From assembly GCA_942493345.1 (NCBI GenBank), contig OW818695.1, positions 2,728,001 to 2,792,000 of the forward strand: 64,000 nucleotides of DNA. The letters are read 5' to 3'. The stretch is from GWE2-42-39 sp942493345. Lineage in GTDB: Bacteria > Bacteroidota > Bacteroidia > Bacteroidales > Prolixibacteraceae. The notes under the pieces are model-generated. The model searched no databases. It had not been told where the DNA came from and worked only from the letters and a program-made list of their open reading frames with translations. Made by a program: the position numbers and the translations under genes. This document shows positions 53,281 to 63,513 of the stretch, in pieces (within the stretch, counting starts at the first letter, position 1; each line of letters starts with the position of its first letter).

Positions 53281-55497
53281 CTACCTGATGGTATAATTAT
53301 GCCCCGGGACCAATGCAAATTCATAAGCAAACCGGTTGTATTTAGCTCTTATTATTGCTCCGGTATTGCTATCCGTAATCATGGAAACTTTATTATTTGG
53401 CGTCTTTATCGAAATAACCGATTTGGTTTTTCCGTCCTGATCATAAAAAGTTGTTTCTCCCTCAAATCCAACGGGGTAAATCCTTCCACACAATTTTCCA
53501 TCAATTTTTTCCACCACAAATCCGGTACCACCAACTAATAAAGGCGTTTTATCAACCGGCATGGCAAAATCCTTTAGCAAGGTTGCACCTTCATACACTC
53601 TCCCGTTATCGTAATCAATCCATTTTCCGATTGGCAGGTAAATGTCACGGCTGTTTTTATCATTATAGTCATTGCCATACAGCGGGATAGCCATTAAGGC
53701 CTCTCCCAGCATCCACTGATAACCGCGAACCTTTTCGTTTTCGCGATAATAAACTGCCGAATCTGCGGGATAAAGTAAAGGAAGCGGGGTAATGGTATAT
53801 GGAAAGCCGGTTAAATGGGTTTTTACAGCGGCACTGTATATATAGGCGTGCAGCCTGTCATGCAATTGTGCAGCGCTTCGGCAAACATCAAGCACTTGTT
53901 TATCATTCATATTCCACGGTCCGTAACCAAAGGACATGGATGGATTGACGGCGGCATATTGTGCTTCGCGCATCAGGTATTTTTTTATCTTTTCTTTCTG
54001 CTCTACAAACCTATCTGTTAACCCTGTGCCGCCAATAACGTCTGGATATACGTAGGGGAAGCCACTATACGCAAAGGAAAGGCCGTTAACCGGTCCGCGA
54101 TCCTGGCTTTCATTAAAATTAAAATCATTATAACGGTGCAGGTCCATCGGCGAACCTACATAGCCATTTCTTCCCATAACGTATACGCCCCGATTCATCA
54201 GTGCGGCATTTACTGGGTCAAGCTTGTTATCTTTAAAGTCCCTGGTTTCGTATCCGTACAGGTCTTCTTTAAACCCGTCTACTCCTGCAGCTTCCCATTT
54301 TTTACAAAGATCATCATACCATTTTACTGCGGCAGGGTTGGAAGCATCCAGAAAATAGCAATCGGATTTTGGGAACGCAATTTTAAAAAGATACGGCTCC
54401 CCATCCTTTTTCAGGAAATAACCGTTTTTAATACCCTCGGCAGTAAACAGGCCATTTGGTATAAATGCGATGCGTAAACCGATAATAAATTTCAGATCCT
54501 TTTTATGGAAATAATCTATAAATCCTTTCGGGTCGGGATATTTTACAGAGTCCCATGCACCAAAGCTGGTAGTAGTAAAATACCGGGGATCATCACTAGG
54601 CCAAAAGCCCGATCCTACTACCATCCAGCTCAAAGGAAAGCCGGTTGAAAGATAATGATCTACATCTTCGGTAACTGTTTTAAAATTAGTGTTCCAAGCC
54701 AAAGCGCCCCATGCTTCCCATCCTACACCAAACCATGGATATTTTGGGAGATAAACTTTATAACCCTCCTCATTCCGCACATGCAGATAATCGGCATAAA
54801 TTTGTTTTACCGAGCCAATAAAATAATACATGGCAGGCATCGCGACCGCGTTATAGCTTCCCTGGCTCAAATCATTAGTTGTTATTTTAATGATCTTTTT
54901 ATCCGGCTCCAGGTTAATGCATGCCAGACCCTGTTTAGGAAAAATAACAAAATTACTAACCAGCCGCGCTTCCCTTGCTGCTACAGCCCGGGCACCGAAT
55001 TCTTTATCGCTAAAGCCCGATACTTCGGTTGTATAAGGTTCACGAAAGCCAGCATTATCAGCCAGCCCATACGCTGGTGCGAGCCCTTTTGTGCGGGCAA
55101 TGATAGAGCCGCTGATGGGTTGCGCATTGGTATACTGTACCGACATTTTAAAATAACTGTCAGATAACGTAAAATGCACGATTGCCTGAACACCCATACC
55201 ATTGGTTACACTGAATTCAGCATGATTATTATCCTGACTTATCAGACGAGAATCCGTTACAGCCGAATTAAGTAATAATAAACCAGATTCCGAATGTGCC
55301 TGCAGCAGAGTTGTGTTATCCTGTTTTAATACAGAATACCTGAATCCTTCTTTAACTATTCGGATAATATAAGACGGCTTTCGTAAAATCCAGACAGAAT
55401 CCTTTGTATCACGTACAGTTGAGTTCGCATAAACAGGAATAATGACAAACTGTAAGAACACACAAATAAAAAGAATATGTTTTTTCCCAAGTTTCAT
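53281..55497 (-). CDS. GH31-family glycoside hydrolase-like enzyme
   Basis: 738 residues with a signal peptide (MKLGKKHILFICVFLQFVIIPVYANS). An N-terminal beta-sandwich (about 30-250) precedes a (beta/alpha)8 barrel typical of GH31: VDHYLSTGFPLSWMVVGSGF, then LKFIIGLRIAFIPNG. The likely nucleophile is the Asp in GVDGFKEDLYGYE, where relatives have D-x-N/E, and FNESQDRGP is a candidate acid/base region. C-terminal beta domains (ALMAIPLYG, IYLPIGKWIDYDNGRVYEG) complete the fold. It should cleave an alpha-linked sugar (alpha-glucosidase, alpha-xylosidase or alpha-galactosidase type; not distinguishable). It is preceded by the oxidoreductase gene (39 bases) and followed by paralogue 3. Confidence 0.82.
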   Translation of the reverse strand: MKLGKKHILFICVFLQFVIIPVYANSTVRDTKDSVWILRKPSYIIRIVKEGFRYSVLKQDNTTLLQAHSESGLLLLNSAVTDSRLISQDNNHAEFSVTNGMGVQAIVHFTLSDSYFKMSVQYTNAQPISGSIIARTKGLAPAYGLADNAGFREPYTTEVSGFSDKEFGARAVAAREARLVSNFVIFPKQGLACINLEPDKKIIKITTNDLSQGSYNAVAMPAMYYFIGSVKQIYADYLHVRNEEGYKVYLPKYPWFGVGWEAWGALAWNTNFKTVTEDVDHYLSTGFPLSWMVVGSGFWPSDDPRYFTTTSFGAWDSVKYPDPKGFIDYFHKKDLKFIIGLRIAFIPNGLFTAEGIKNGYFLKKDGEPYLFKIAFPKSDCYFLDASNPAAVKWYDDLCKKWEAAGVDGFKEDLYGYETRDFKDNKLDPVNAALMNRGVYVMGRNGYVGSPMDLHRYNDFNFNESQDRGPVNGLSFAYSGFPYVYPDVIGGTGLTDRFVEQKEKIKKYLMREAQYAAVNPSMSFGYGPWNMNDKQVLDVCRSAAQLHDRLHAYIYSAAVKTHLTGFPYTITPLPLLYPADSAVYYRENEKVRGYQWMLGEALMAIPLYGNDYNDKNSRDIYLPIGKWIDYDNGRVYEGATLLKDFAMPVDKTPLLVGGTGFVVEKIDGKLCGRIYPVGFEGETTFYDQDGKTKSVISIKTPNNKVSMITDSNTGAIIRAKYNRFAYEFALVPGHNYTIR

Positions 55498-55536
55498 GAT
55501 TATAATTAATTAGTTATCAGTATGTTGTTTTATCTA

Positions 55537-57810
55537 TTATTGATAACATCTCACCTCGAATAATGCAACAGGTGAATGTTCATTAGCATTTTTTACAATT
55601 AGCTTCAATTGTTTCGTAGTAATGCTATCCTTTAATATTATCGTCCGTTTAGTGTGATGATTGTTTCTTATTGACCCTACTTCGTGGCCATTATTGCATA
55701 ATACCACATCAGTAGCGCAAAATGGCTGAACTGAATCAGGTTGTCTCATCAGTACATTTTCCATCGGATGATCATAGTCACAATCAAAACTTAATTCTAC
55801 TCTTTTAATCGTAACTTCATTATCCCACTTAATCAGTATTTCAGGTTCTCTATCGTCAAAATCTGCTACCCATGCGTTTGGCGATGCAACAGGTCGCTGC
55901 AATCCGTTTCGAAGATTTTCGGCTGAAAAACATTTTAACCCAGGATTAATCGACATGGCAATATTCTGTCCTTCAGGACGACGTTGCGGACACCAGAATT
56001 CGAAGGTTTCTATCCCTATATCTTCTGTCGGTTCCTGCTTGCCGTAGTTTGAAACCGCCGGGTTTGTGCTATTGAATACTGAAAGGATACCAGATATTCG
56101 TTTGTCGCTATATTCCAGCTCCACTTGTTCATTTTTAATGAAACAAACGAAAGCATAACACTCGTCAGTGAAATCGACATTAAAATCCAATGTGAGTTGT
56201 TGCTTCCCCTGGCGTAAGAGAAACTTACAGGTTTCAAGCGTTACATCCGGAGTATGATTAACAGTTTTTGAGCTTTTCCTTAATTGAACTTCAAGTTCTG
56301 TTTCCTGTAAAGCATTTATATTTATATTAATTACTGGCATTTTGCCAGGCTGAACCGGTAACATTTGTGCCGCGGAATGTCGTATTGGCTTCCAAATATT
56401 TGCAGTTGGAATTTCTGTGAGCGCCATGGATGGGGCTTCAATTGATACGGCTTTTTGCACAAGATCGGCATCGTCTTTTAAAATCAAACCGGGCAAGTGC
56501 TGACCTGCTTTTAATAATTCAAGCTGTAATTCCTTGATATACTGATTCCCGATTTCGGCAGGTTTCAGGTCGTATTTTTTACAAAGTGAAGCTGCTATTC
56601 CTACTGCCTGAGCGCCGTGAGCGCTGGTTCCCATTACGCGGCTTGAGCCAAAAGCAACATGTGTGGCGCTGATAATACGTCCGGCAATAAACAGGTTGCT
56701 AATATTACGGCTGTAATAACAACGGTATGGAATACCATAAACGCCTTTACTATGCCATTGGTTGCATCCGGGTTTTTCGCTGAAAATTCCATCTGCGGGA
56801 TGCAAGTCAATGCTCCATCCGCCAAATGCTACCACGTCGTCAAAAACTTTTTGCTCAATTATATCTTGCTGTTTTAATATGTAGTCACCTTCGAAGCGGC
56901 GACTTTCGCGTTTGCCGGGTATGGTTCCAACCCATTCAAGGCTCATCGTTTCTGCCTCGGGAAATTTCCCCGAATTTTTGATATAGTTCCAAACTCCATA
57001 CACCACCTTCCACAATTCCCATTTAATTATTTCGGTATCATGAACCGTATCCAGGTGGCCGCCATATTCAATCCACCATAGGTTACAGCCCTGGTCTTTG
57101 ACAGAAAATTTCTGGTAACGGGGTATCTTGGTAATATCGGTTAAAGCAAATGATGGTGGTACAAATTTTACAGGTTTGCCGGTATCTTTTGTATAGAAGT
57201 ACATGGAATGCCCAAGTAATTCGCCATACTCCTTTGAAGGGGCAAATTTTTCGCCAAACTCAGATTTAGCTTCTGCTCCCATTCTGAATATGGCTCCCGC
57301 GAGAAAGGCAACCATCCCATCGCCTGAAGAATCGCAAAACAATGGCGATTGAATAGAATAATTTGTGCTATTCTGGCTGCAAAATGCTTTTACCGATTTT
57401 ATGTCTCCATTCTCTTTTTTACTTATATCGTAAACAGCTGTATTTAACAGCAGAGTGATATTTTTTTCTTCATATACTTTTTCAAGAAGAATGGTATCAA
57501 ATATCAGCGGGTTGCTTTCTTCATTTCGGAAAGCATTCTCTGTCAATATTTCGTTTACAACGCCTCCTTCTCTGGCCCAGCGATTGTTGTTGCCCATGTG
57601 GGATGTTGCTCCCAAAACCCAAAGTCGTACCTCGCTGGAAGAATTTCCACCCAATACCGGTCGATCTTGTACTAAAACTACTTTAACTCCCTGTCTGGCT
57701 GCAGTTATTGCACAACAAGTGCCTGCAAGTCCACCGCCTATTACTGCTAACTCCGTATCTAAATCAACATGTTTAGCCTGCCTTCTTATTGCAGATGCTT
57801 CTATAATCAT
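55537..57810 (-). CDS. FAD-dependent oxidoreductase with C-terminal discoidin-like domain
   Basis: 757 residues with no clear signal peptide, so cytoplasmic. The FAD-binding motif is LAVIGGGLAGTCCAITAARQ followed by VLGGNSSSEVRLWVLGA, as in the FAD-dependent-oxidoreductase family that often accompanies glycan loci. A second conserved block is ISNLFIAGRIISATHVAFGS. The C-terminal about 200 residues (IKRVELSFDCDYDHPMENVL, TTKQLKLIVKNANEHSPVALFEVRCY) look like a coagulation-factor 5/8 or similar sandwich. It probably oxidises a sugar or a sugar-derived intermediate; the acceptor is unknown. It is placed between the transporter gene (45 bases upstream) and the GH31 gene. Confidence 0.82.
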   Translation of the reverse strand: MIIEASAIRRQAKHVDLDTELAVIGGGLAGTCCAITAARQGVKVVLVQDRPVLGGNSSSEVRLWVLGATSHMGNNNRWAREGGVVNEILTENAFRNEESNPLIFDTILLEKVYEEKNITLLLNTAVYDISKKENGDIKSVKAFCSQNSTNYSIQSPLFCDSSGDGMVAFLAGAIFRMGAEAKSEFGEKFAPSKEYGELLGHSMYFYTKDTGKPVKFVPPSFALTDITKIPRYQKFSVKDQGCNLWWIEYGGHLDTVHDTEIIKWELWKVVYGVWNYIKNSGKFPEAETMSLEWVGTIPGKRESRRFEGDYILKQQDIIEQKVFDDVVAFGGWSIDLHPADGIFSEKPGCNQWHSKGVYGIPYRCYYSRNISNLFIAGRIISATHVAFGSSRVMGTSAHGAQAVGIAASLCKKYDLKPAEIGNQYIKELQLELLKAGQHLPGLILKDDADLVQKAVSIEAPSMALTEIPTANIWKPIRHSAAQMLPVQPGKMPVINININALQETELEVQLRKSSKTVNHTPDVTLETCKFLLRQGKQQLTLDFNVDFTDECYAFVCFIKNEQVELEYSDKRISGILSVFNSTNPAVSNYGKQEPTEDIGIETFEFWCPQRRPEGQNIAMSINPGLKCFSAENLRNGLQRPVASPNAWVADFDDREPEILIKWDNEVTIKRVELSFDCDYDHPMENVLMRQPDSVQPFCATDVVLCNNGHEVGSIRNNHHTKRTIILKDSITTKQLKLIVKNANEHSPVALFEVRCYQ

Positions 57811-57855
57811 TTTTTAATTTCTTTTTTGTTCAGATAATATCTTTTAATTCGGTAT

Positions 57856-59571
57856 CTATTTTATTGCGGAAATTCTGTTTATTTCCTTTTTTACTTTTAA
57901 TGAGGATAACCATGGAATGATTGAAATGAATAATATCACGATCCCCGTGATTAAAGTAACCCCTTTCCCCGATGGAGTTATTCCACTTAATATGAAAAGC
58001 ATTATTGAGGTAACCAATAATGAGAATGCGATTATTTTGAGACCAAACTGGTTCTGACGTTTTACCTGTAGTATTTCTTCTACATTTACCTGAGCCAGCT
58101 TTTTTGCTTCCTTTCTTAATTCCTTCGATTGCTCGTATTTTATAGAATCTTCCGATTCAGCTTTTTTGCTCATCTGAATAAGTTCATTAATTAACAGAAG
58201 CAAAACAGGCAAGCCCATGCCAAGTACCATTTCTGCACCTCTATCCAATTTGAACCCATTGATAACCGGGAGCCCCATTTTGAAAAACAAATTTATCAGC
58301 AATGTTATAATGGTTATGCGGATTGTTATATTTCCGGATAAACGCTTCGAGAAAAGCGCCCAAACCGGCGGTGCCAATAAAGGGCCGGCAGTTATTGCAG
58401 CAACTGTTATTACCACTTCCACCATTCCTCCCATGATAGGAATAATAAGCGCAATTGCAATCATTAATATGCCTAATCCCCACGATGATAACCGGGCAAC
58501 GTTCATTAATTGTTTGTCGGTGGCTTTTGGCCTGATTACATTCTTGTAAATATCGTTGGTGAAAACTGCCGACACCACATTTAACGTAGTATTTGCTGTT
58601 GCTGAAGTAGAGAAATACATACCGGTAAGCATCAATCCCATTAGGCCCGGAGGCAATACCATCTGGCAAATTTTAAGATAGGCATTTTCTGCATCAAGAC
58701 CTTGCAACGACGGATCAATAACTTTATAAATCATAGGTGGCAGCATCCAAATCACCGGACTGATTAAATACAACGCTGCGAACAGATAAGCTACTTTACT
58801 TGCTGATTTTGGACTATCGACACTGGTATAGCGCTGTACAAATGTCCAGTTGCCCCCGATGTAAAAAATATGATAACATGCAAAAGCGACAACAAACCAA
58901 AAGGTATATTCCCCATTTAGTGCATTAAAAAAATCGGGAGGAGCATTGTCTACAAAAGCTGTTATTCCACCTACTTTGTCAAGCGCTAAAGGCAGGATGA
59001 TAAATACGGCTGCAGTTAGTACCACAAATTGCAGAATATCAGTCACCATAACAGCCCAGAGTCCTCCGGTGGCCGTATATGCAATCATGATAAGACCAAG
59101 AACAATGGTCGTTTCAGCTAAAGGAAACCCCAATGATGAACTGACAAGCTTGGCAACCGGATATAAAACAGCTCCTTTAATAAATAGCGACACCCCCATG
59201 AATATGTAGATGTATAGTTTCTGAACCTTACTTCCCAACCTTTCCTGGATATATTCTGCAGCAGTAAGATTCCCTGTTTTCTTCCATCGCGGCGCTATAA
59301 ACAGGGCTGCAATAATCGCCCCGAAGGCCATTGTCCACTGTATGGTAACGGAAACCCATCCGTATTTATACGCGACAGAACCCCAGGCAACAAACGTTCC
59401 GGCAGAAAAAAAACTCATAAATAAAGACAATCCACCAATAAACCATGGTACGGCTTCGCCTCCTGCAAAGAAGGATTTCATATTCACACGGGTTCTTGAG
59501 AATAACAAACCTATTGCGAGGATAAAGGCAGAGAAGAAAAATATAACGATAAAATCTATTGATGAAGTCAT
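57856..59571 (-). CDS. Sodium/solute symporter (SSS family)
   Basis: 571 residues from MTSSIDFIVIFFFSAFILAI; an ATG 20 codons upstream has no coding support. About 13 membrane segments with SSS signatures: FFAGGEAVPWFIGGLSLFMS, SAGTFVAWGSVAYKYGW, and GMYFSTSATANTTLNVVSAVF. A charged loop near residues 460-510 (KKAESEDSIKYEQSKELRKE) precedes the last segments. It imports a small solute, probably a sugar or an acid derived from the glycan, with Na+. It replaces the more usual MFS sugar carrier of such loci. Followed after 45 bases by the oxidoreductase gene. Confidence 0.9.
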   Translation of the reverse strand: MTSSIDFIVIFFFSAFILAIGLLFSRTRVNMKSFFAGGEAVPWFIGGLSLFMSFFSAGTFVAWGSVAYKYGWVSVTIQWTMAFGAIIAALFIAPRWKKTGNLTAAEYIQERLGSKVQKLYIYIFMGVSLFIKGAVLYPVAKLVSSSLGFPLAETTIVLGLIMIAYTATGGLWAVMVTDILQFVVLTAAVFIILPLALDKVGGITAFVDNAPPDFFNALNGEYTFWFVVAFACYHIFYIGGNWTFVQRYTSVDSPKSASKVAYLFAALYLISPVIWMLPPMIYKVIDPSLQGLDAENAYLKICQMVLPPGLMGLMLTGMYFSTSATANTTLNVVSAVFTNDIYKNVIRPKATDKQLMNVARLSSWGLGILMIAIALIIPIMGGMVEVVITVAAITAGPLLAPPVWALFSKRLSGNITIRITIITLLINLFFKMGLPVINGFKLDRGAEMVLGMGLPVLLLLINELIQMSKKAESEDSIKYEQSKELRKEAKKLAQVNVEEILQVKRQNQFGLKIIAFSLLVTSIMLFILSGITPSGKGVTLITGIVILFISIIPWLSSLKVKKEINRISAIK

Positions 59572-59683
59572 TAATTGAAATTTATGGATAATGTATTTAT
59601 TTGTATCAAAGTTTATAAGTGGTTTTGTCAATATTTAATTGATTATCCGGAATAGTTAAATTTTACTTATGGATATTTGCATA

Positions 59684-61642
59684 TTAAGGAAAGAAAAATT
59701 TACGGATATGATAGGGCAGATTAACAGGGGTTCCGTTAATTACACCTGTTGAGATGGTTGTTTGTCCATTAATAACTATATTTCCGGTTGCCTTATTGTA
59801 AACAGCAATGTCGGTTTTCCCATCGCCATTGTAATCGCCGGGTACAGGTATATCGCCACTCTGACCTATAATCACTGGGTTATTTGAGCTACCATAAATG
59901 TACCAACCGCGATTACTTGGACGATAAACCGCCCGGGTGTTTTTTCCTACGCCGTTGTAATCACCGGGAACAGGAATGTCCCCACTTACACCATATTGAC
60001 TTGTGCTTATACCTGGGATAGTCCATACAGCTGTTGAGGGATTAAAGGTTGCATAATCAACTTTGCCATCTCCATCGTAATCTACAGGAACGGGGATATC
60101 TCCTACAGCACCACATACCTGAGATGTATTTGATGAATTATAAATTTGTCTCACATAAAAGGTTGAAGTTGAAGGGCGATAGATTGCCCGATCTGTAGTT
60201 CCATTCCCATCGAAATCACCGGGAGTTGGTATATCGCCAGCAGCTGTTCCAAGAGTAATTACCGGATCGCTTGAATCTTTTATTAACCATTGACCATTTG
60301 ACGGACGATAAACTGCAATATCAGTTTTACCGTCGGCATCATAATCCCCTGGGATTGAAATATCGCCTGTTGTCCCATAAGTCACATTAGACATATCTTT
60401 TATTGTCCATGTTCCTGCATTAAAAAAGGCAGGTTGGCTCTTTCCATTGTTGTCAAAATCTGAAGTACGGCTAGTTGTAAAACTATGATACCAAGGCTTC
60501 GTAAATTCCTTTATAGGAGCTTGACCAGGTATAAAGGTGGTAAAAACAATTAAATCTTTTGAAGCCGAGAATTTCATAGTCCTCAATACTCCGGGGTCAT
60601 AATTAGTAGATGAGCTCGGGACACAGGATTTCGAAAAATCAGTAGTATAACTTTTAACTGTTATACCGTTGTATGTATCTTGTCTTTCCTTTTCTCCCGG
60701 CAAATGCCCTCCCAAGAACATAAAAAAGTTAGGAAATGTTTTTAACTTGTTATAGATATCTTGAGCCTGGCTGTAACCAGGACTTTGGTAATTTTGATCG
60801 CCCCAATCTTTTTTACCATCTAAATCTCCGTCAGAAGCACTAACAACGTAGTGGGTTACTACAATCACTTTCTTATCAGTATTTGCAGCCATAACATCAT
60901 ATGCCCAATCGTAAACAGGCAGAGCTTCCGACCTCATGTGCTGCCACCTCAAATATAATATTAAAAAATTACCTGCCGGAGTACTAATAACATCATAATG
61001 GTTCTGATTCGAAGTCGGGTTTGGAAAGCCTCCCATATTGTATGATGGGAACTGAGGCCTACCAAAATATTGATGAAAAAATGGATTTGCCGGAAATGTA
61101 GTTCCATCATTGGGGTAATTCCCTCCACTTGCATAATTAATATCATGATTTCCTGGCACAACTCCAAATGGGACCCCAGCTGTTTTTAGGGCTTCGTAAG
61201 TATCATGTGCTCTTATCCACTGGCCTTCAGCTCCAGCATCTGTTGCCCCAAATTGGTCGGTAATATCTCCAACAGATGCAACATACTTAATGTTTTCTGA
61301 TGTTTTGTTTGTAATAATCCAGTTGATCATTGCCGTAAAAGGTGTCATGGGTTGACAATCATCATCAGCAGGATCATTACTATAATCAACATAGTTTTGA
61401 GTATCCCCAATGACTGCAATTGTAAATTCATCGCCCGCTGCACTTTTTAGAATAATGGGTTCGTCTGATAAAGTACATTCTACGAGTCTTTCGTCAAAAT
61501 TTTTACACGATGGATTAATTATTCCAATAACCAGAAATATTACCATTGCATAATTTTTGAATGAAGACCGAATCGGTTTTCTTCGATTTGAAAGAGCCGT
61601 ACTTTGTCCCTTACTTTTAACAGGATTGTTTAAGCTTTTCAT
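59684..61642 (-). CDS. Lipoprotein metallophosphoesterase with C-terminal repeats of Asp-rich (VCBS/FG-GAP-like) type
   Basis: 652 residues from MKSLNNPVKSKGQSTALSN; a further ATG gives MVIFLVIGIINPSCKNF with a lipobox Cys, so the protein is probably a lipoprotein. The phosphoesterase domain has VIGDTQNYVDY, SVGDITDQF, VPGNHDINY and VVTHYVVS, but the last motif reads GGHLPGE, without the second His of GHxH. From about residue 395 there are five clear repeats of about 48 residues beginning GDI-x-x-P-x-DYDGDGKTD (plus a degenerate first one), with Asp-rich loops likely to bind calcium and surrounding YRPSNG blades, suggestive of a beta-propeller. It is encoded just after SusD and is likely at the cell surface. 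Substrate unknown. Confidence 0.85.
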   Translation of the reverse strand: MKSLNNPVKSKGQSTALSNRRKPIRSSFKNYAMVIFLVIGIINPSCKNFDERLVECTLSDEPIILKSAAGDEFTIAVIGDTQNYVDYSNDPADDDCQPMTPFTAMINWIITNKTSENIKYVASVGDITDQFGATDAGAEGQWIRAHDTYEALKTAGVPFGVVPGNHDINYASGGNYPNDGTTFPANPFFHQYFGRPQFPSYNMGGFPNPTSNQNHYDVISTPAGNFLILYLRWQHMRSEALPVYDWAYDVMAANTDKKVIVVTHYVVSASDGDLDGKKDWGDQNYQSPGYSQAQDIYNKLKTFPNFFMFLGGHLPGEKERQDTYNGITVKSYTTDFSKSCVPSSSTNYDPGVLRTMKFSASKDLIVFTTFIPGQAPIKEFTKPWYHSFTTSRTSDFDNNGKSQPAFFNAGTWTIKDMSNVTYGTTGDISIPGDYDADGKTDIAVYRPSNGQWLIKDSSDPVITLGTAAGDIPTPGDFDGNGTTDRAIYRPSTSTFYVRQIYNSSNTSQVCGAVGDIPVPVDYDGDGKVDYATFNPSTAVWTIPGISTSQYGVSGDIPVPGDYNGVGKNTRAVYRPSNRGWYIYGSSNNPVIIGQSGDIPVPGDYNGDGKTDIAVYNKATGNIVINGQTTISTGVINGTPVNLPYHIRKFFFP

Positions 61643-61751
61643 TTTTAAGTTTTTAGTTAGTAATATACACGAAGAAGCAATTAAAAAAATGCTTTGCATT
61701 AATCTTATGAGATAAAATTAGTTGAATCAGGAAAGTCAATTTTGAACGATT

Positions 61752-61788
61752 TCAAATGCAAGCCAATCCATAATTGGCTTGCATTTGA
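61752..61788. terminator. Strong hairpin between susD and the phosphoesterase gene
   Basis: A perfect 16-base stem (TCAAATGCAAGCCAAT at 61752-61767, complement at 61773-61788) with a 5-base loop, just after the susD stop. On the minus strand no T run follows, so it may attenuate or protect the susCD message rather than stop transcription fully. Confidence 0.75.
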
Positions 61789-61794
61789 TTTATT

Positions 61795-63504
61795 TTACCA
61801 TCCTTCATTTTGTACGATCACGCCACCTGATTTGGTGATCTCTGCCTGTGGAATAGGATAATAGTAAAACTTATTATTCCAGACACGGTTTTCTACAACA
61901 ATCGGGGTATATGTAAATGAACCGTTCTCGTTCATTGTCACATTTACTCCTTTTAATGAGCCGCCTATGGCCTGGTCGGCAATCATCCAGCGTTTTACAT
62001 CAAAATAACGATGACCTTCAAAAGCAAGCTCTACTCGTCGTTCACGAATGATCAGATCCTTGAGTTTTGCTTGTGATACAACAGGAATTGCTGTTAGTTT
62101 GACTGCTGCACGGGTGCGAACAGAATTTACTGCTGCACGGGCAGTTATATTTAAAGTCCCGGGGCCGGTAACATCCGGGCCAAAAGCGTTGTTCATTGCT
62201 TCGGCATAGTTCAAGTATATTTCGGGCAAACGGAAAAATACCCATTGTTTAGTTGACGTTTCGCCCAACAGTAGGTCAAGTTTTTCGTTCATGTATTTCC
62301 TGAGATAATACCCTGTTTTCGAAGCCCGATCGCGTGGTTTGGCATTGGCTCCTCCTGTCCATAATTCTACGGTTGCCAGCGTTTTTCCAAACTTCGAGTT
62401 ATTCACCACAATGGTTTTATTTAAACGCGGATCCCTGTTGCTATATGGGTTGTCGGCATGGCTGGGTTTGTTCCAGTCGAAATCACCATCAACGGTGTGT
62501 TCGTAAGCATCTACCAGATTCCCCGATGGGCAAGTCCCTGTTTGTCCAAGAGGAAAACCAACTGCAGTGTTTTGTTTCTCAAATGTATTACTGGCGCCAT
62601 ACCTTCTTTCAAAAATAACTTCAGAACTTTTGGTAGATCCCAGTGTGGATAATGTTTCGTATGTTGTTTGGAATGTATATGCCGGGATAATGTTTATCAC
62701 TGCGATATTGGCTTCTGCTGCTTTTATCCAGCGTGCCTGCCGGTCGCCGCCTACATAGCCCAACAAAGGATCAGTATTGCCAGCCTGGTTGAAAAGATCA
62801 CTTGCGGCATAGAGCAATGTTCGTGCTTTGAGCGCCATGGCTGCGCCTTTCGTGGCCCGGCCATAGTTTCCGGTGTTTTGAACAGGAAGAAGATCAATTG
62901 AGGATTCATCGCATGTTGCAACGATAAAATCTACACAATCAGCAAACGAGCTTCTCGGGAAACGGCTAATCCATTCGGAATCCTTATCAATAACCTCATC
63001 AACAATAGGAACACCCCCGTAGCGTTTGATCAGTTCAAAATAGAAATATGCGGTTAAGAACTTTGCTTCTGCCCTATATTGCTTAATAAGGTCTGTTCTT
63101 AATGTATATTCTGTAGGGTTTGAATATTGCAATTCTTTCCAGGTAATAGTATCCGTTGACTGGATAAATATTTTCGCATTTCGGATTGAAGTGTAAGCTG
63201 CATCCCAGATATTATCCGGGTTGAAATATGGGGTTATATTTCCCAGATTAAAATTTTGGATGGTTTCGGAGTTATTTACTTCTTCTGCCTCATCGCAGGC
63301 TGAGGCCAGCCAGGATGTGCCAATATCGGCATAGCCATTGGGAAGGCCGCTGTAAACCGTATTCAGTACGCTTCTAATCTTGGTTATATTGGTATATATC
63401 TCTTTATCATCGATAAAGGTTAAGTTATCGGGTTCAATTACATTACACGCCACAAGACACAAGGTCAATTGTAGAACCAATAGTATTTTTTTCATCGTAT
63501 TCAT
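61795..63504 (-). CDS. susD: SusD/RagB-family glycan-binding lipoprotein
   Basis: 569 residues. The signal MKKILLVLQLTLCLVAC ends in a lipobox Cys, so it is an outer-membrane surface lipoprotein; the start could be Met1 or Met4. The SusD N-terminal TPR-like region includes YTNITKIRSVLNTVYSGL, and the RagB/SusD domain at the C-terminus includes FRLPEIYLNYAEAMNNAFG and VNSVRTRAAVKLTAI, then LIIRERRVELAFEGHRYFDV and KFYYYPIPQAEIT. It captures glycan for the partner SusC, whose gene ends 10 bases upstream. The ligand is not predictable. The gene symbol is used in the family sense only. Confidence 0.95.
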   Translation of the reverse strand: MNTMKKILLVLQLTLCLVACNVIEPDNLTFIDDKEIYTNITKIRSVLNTVYSGLPNGYADIGTSWLASACDEAEEVNNSETIQNFNLGNITPYFNPDNIWDAAYTSIRNAKIFIQSTDTITWKELQYSNPTEYTLRTDLIKQYRAEAKFLTAYFYFELIKRYGGVPIVDEVIDKDSEWISRFPRSSFADCVDFIVATCDESSIDLLPVQNTGNYGRATKGAAMALKARTLLYAASDLFNQAGNTDPLLGYVGGDRQARWIKAAEANIAVINIIPAYTFQTTYETLSTLGSTKSSEVIFERRYGASNTFEKQNTAVGFPLGQTGTCPSGNLVDAYEHTVDGDFDWNKPSHADNPYSNRDPRLNKTIVVNNSKFGKTLATVELWTGGANAKPRDRASKTGYYLRKYMNEKLDLLLGETSTKQWVFFRLPEIYLNYAEAMNNAFGPDVTGPGTLNITARAAVNSVRTRAAVKLTAIPVVSQAKLKDLIIRERRVELAFEGHRYFDVKRWMIADQAIGGSLKGVNVTMNENGSFTYTPIVVENRVWNNKFYYYPIPQAEITKSGGVIVQNEGW

Positions 63505-63513
63505 AGCTGTTTT

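Noticed and set aside
59684..60480. DNA-level repetition considered as a tandem-repeat or phase-variable tract.
   Set aside because: It is explained by the protein repeats; units are diverged and about 48 codons long, not identical short repeats.
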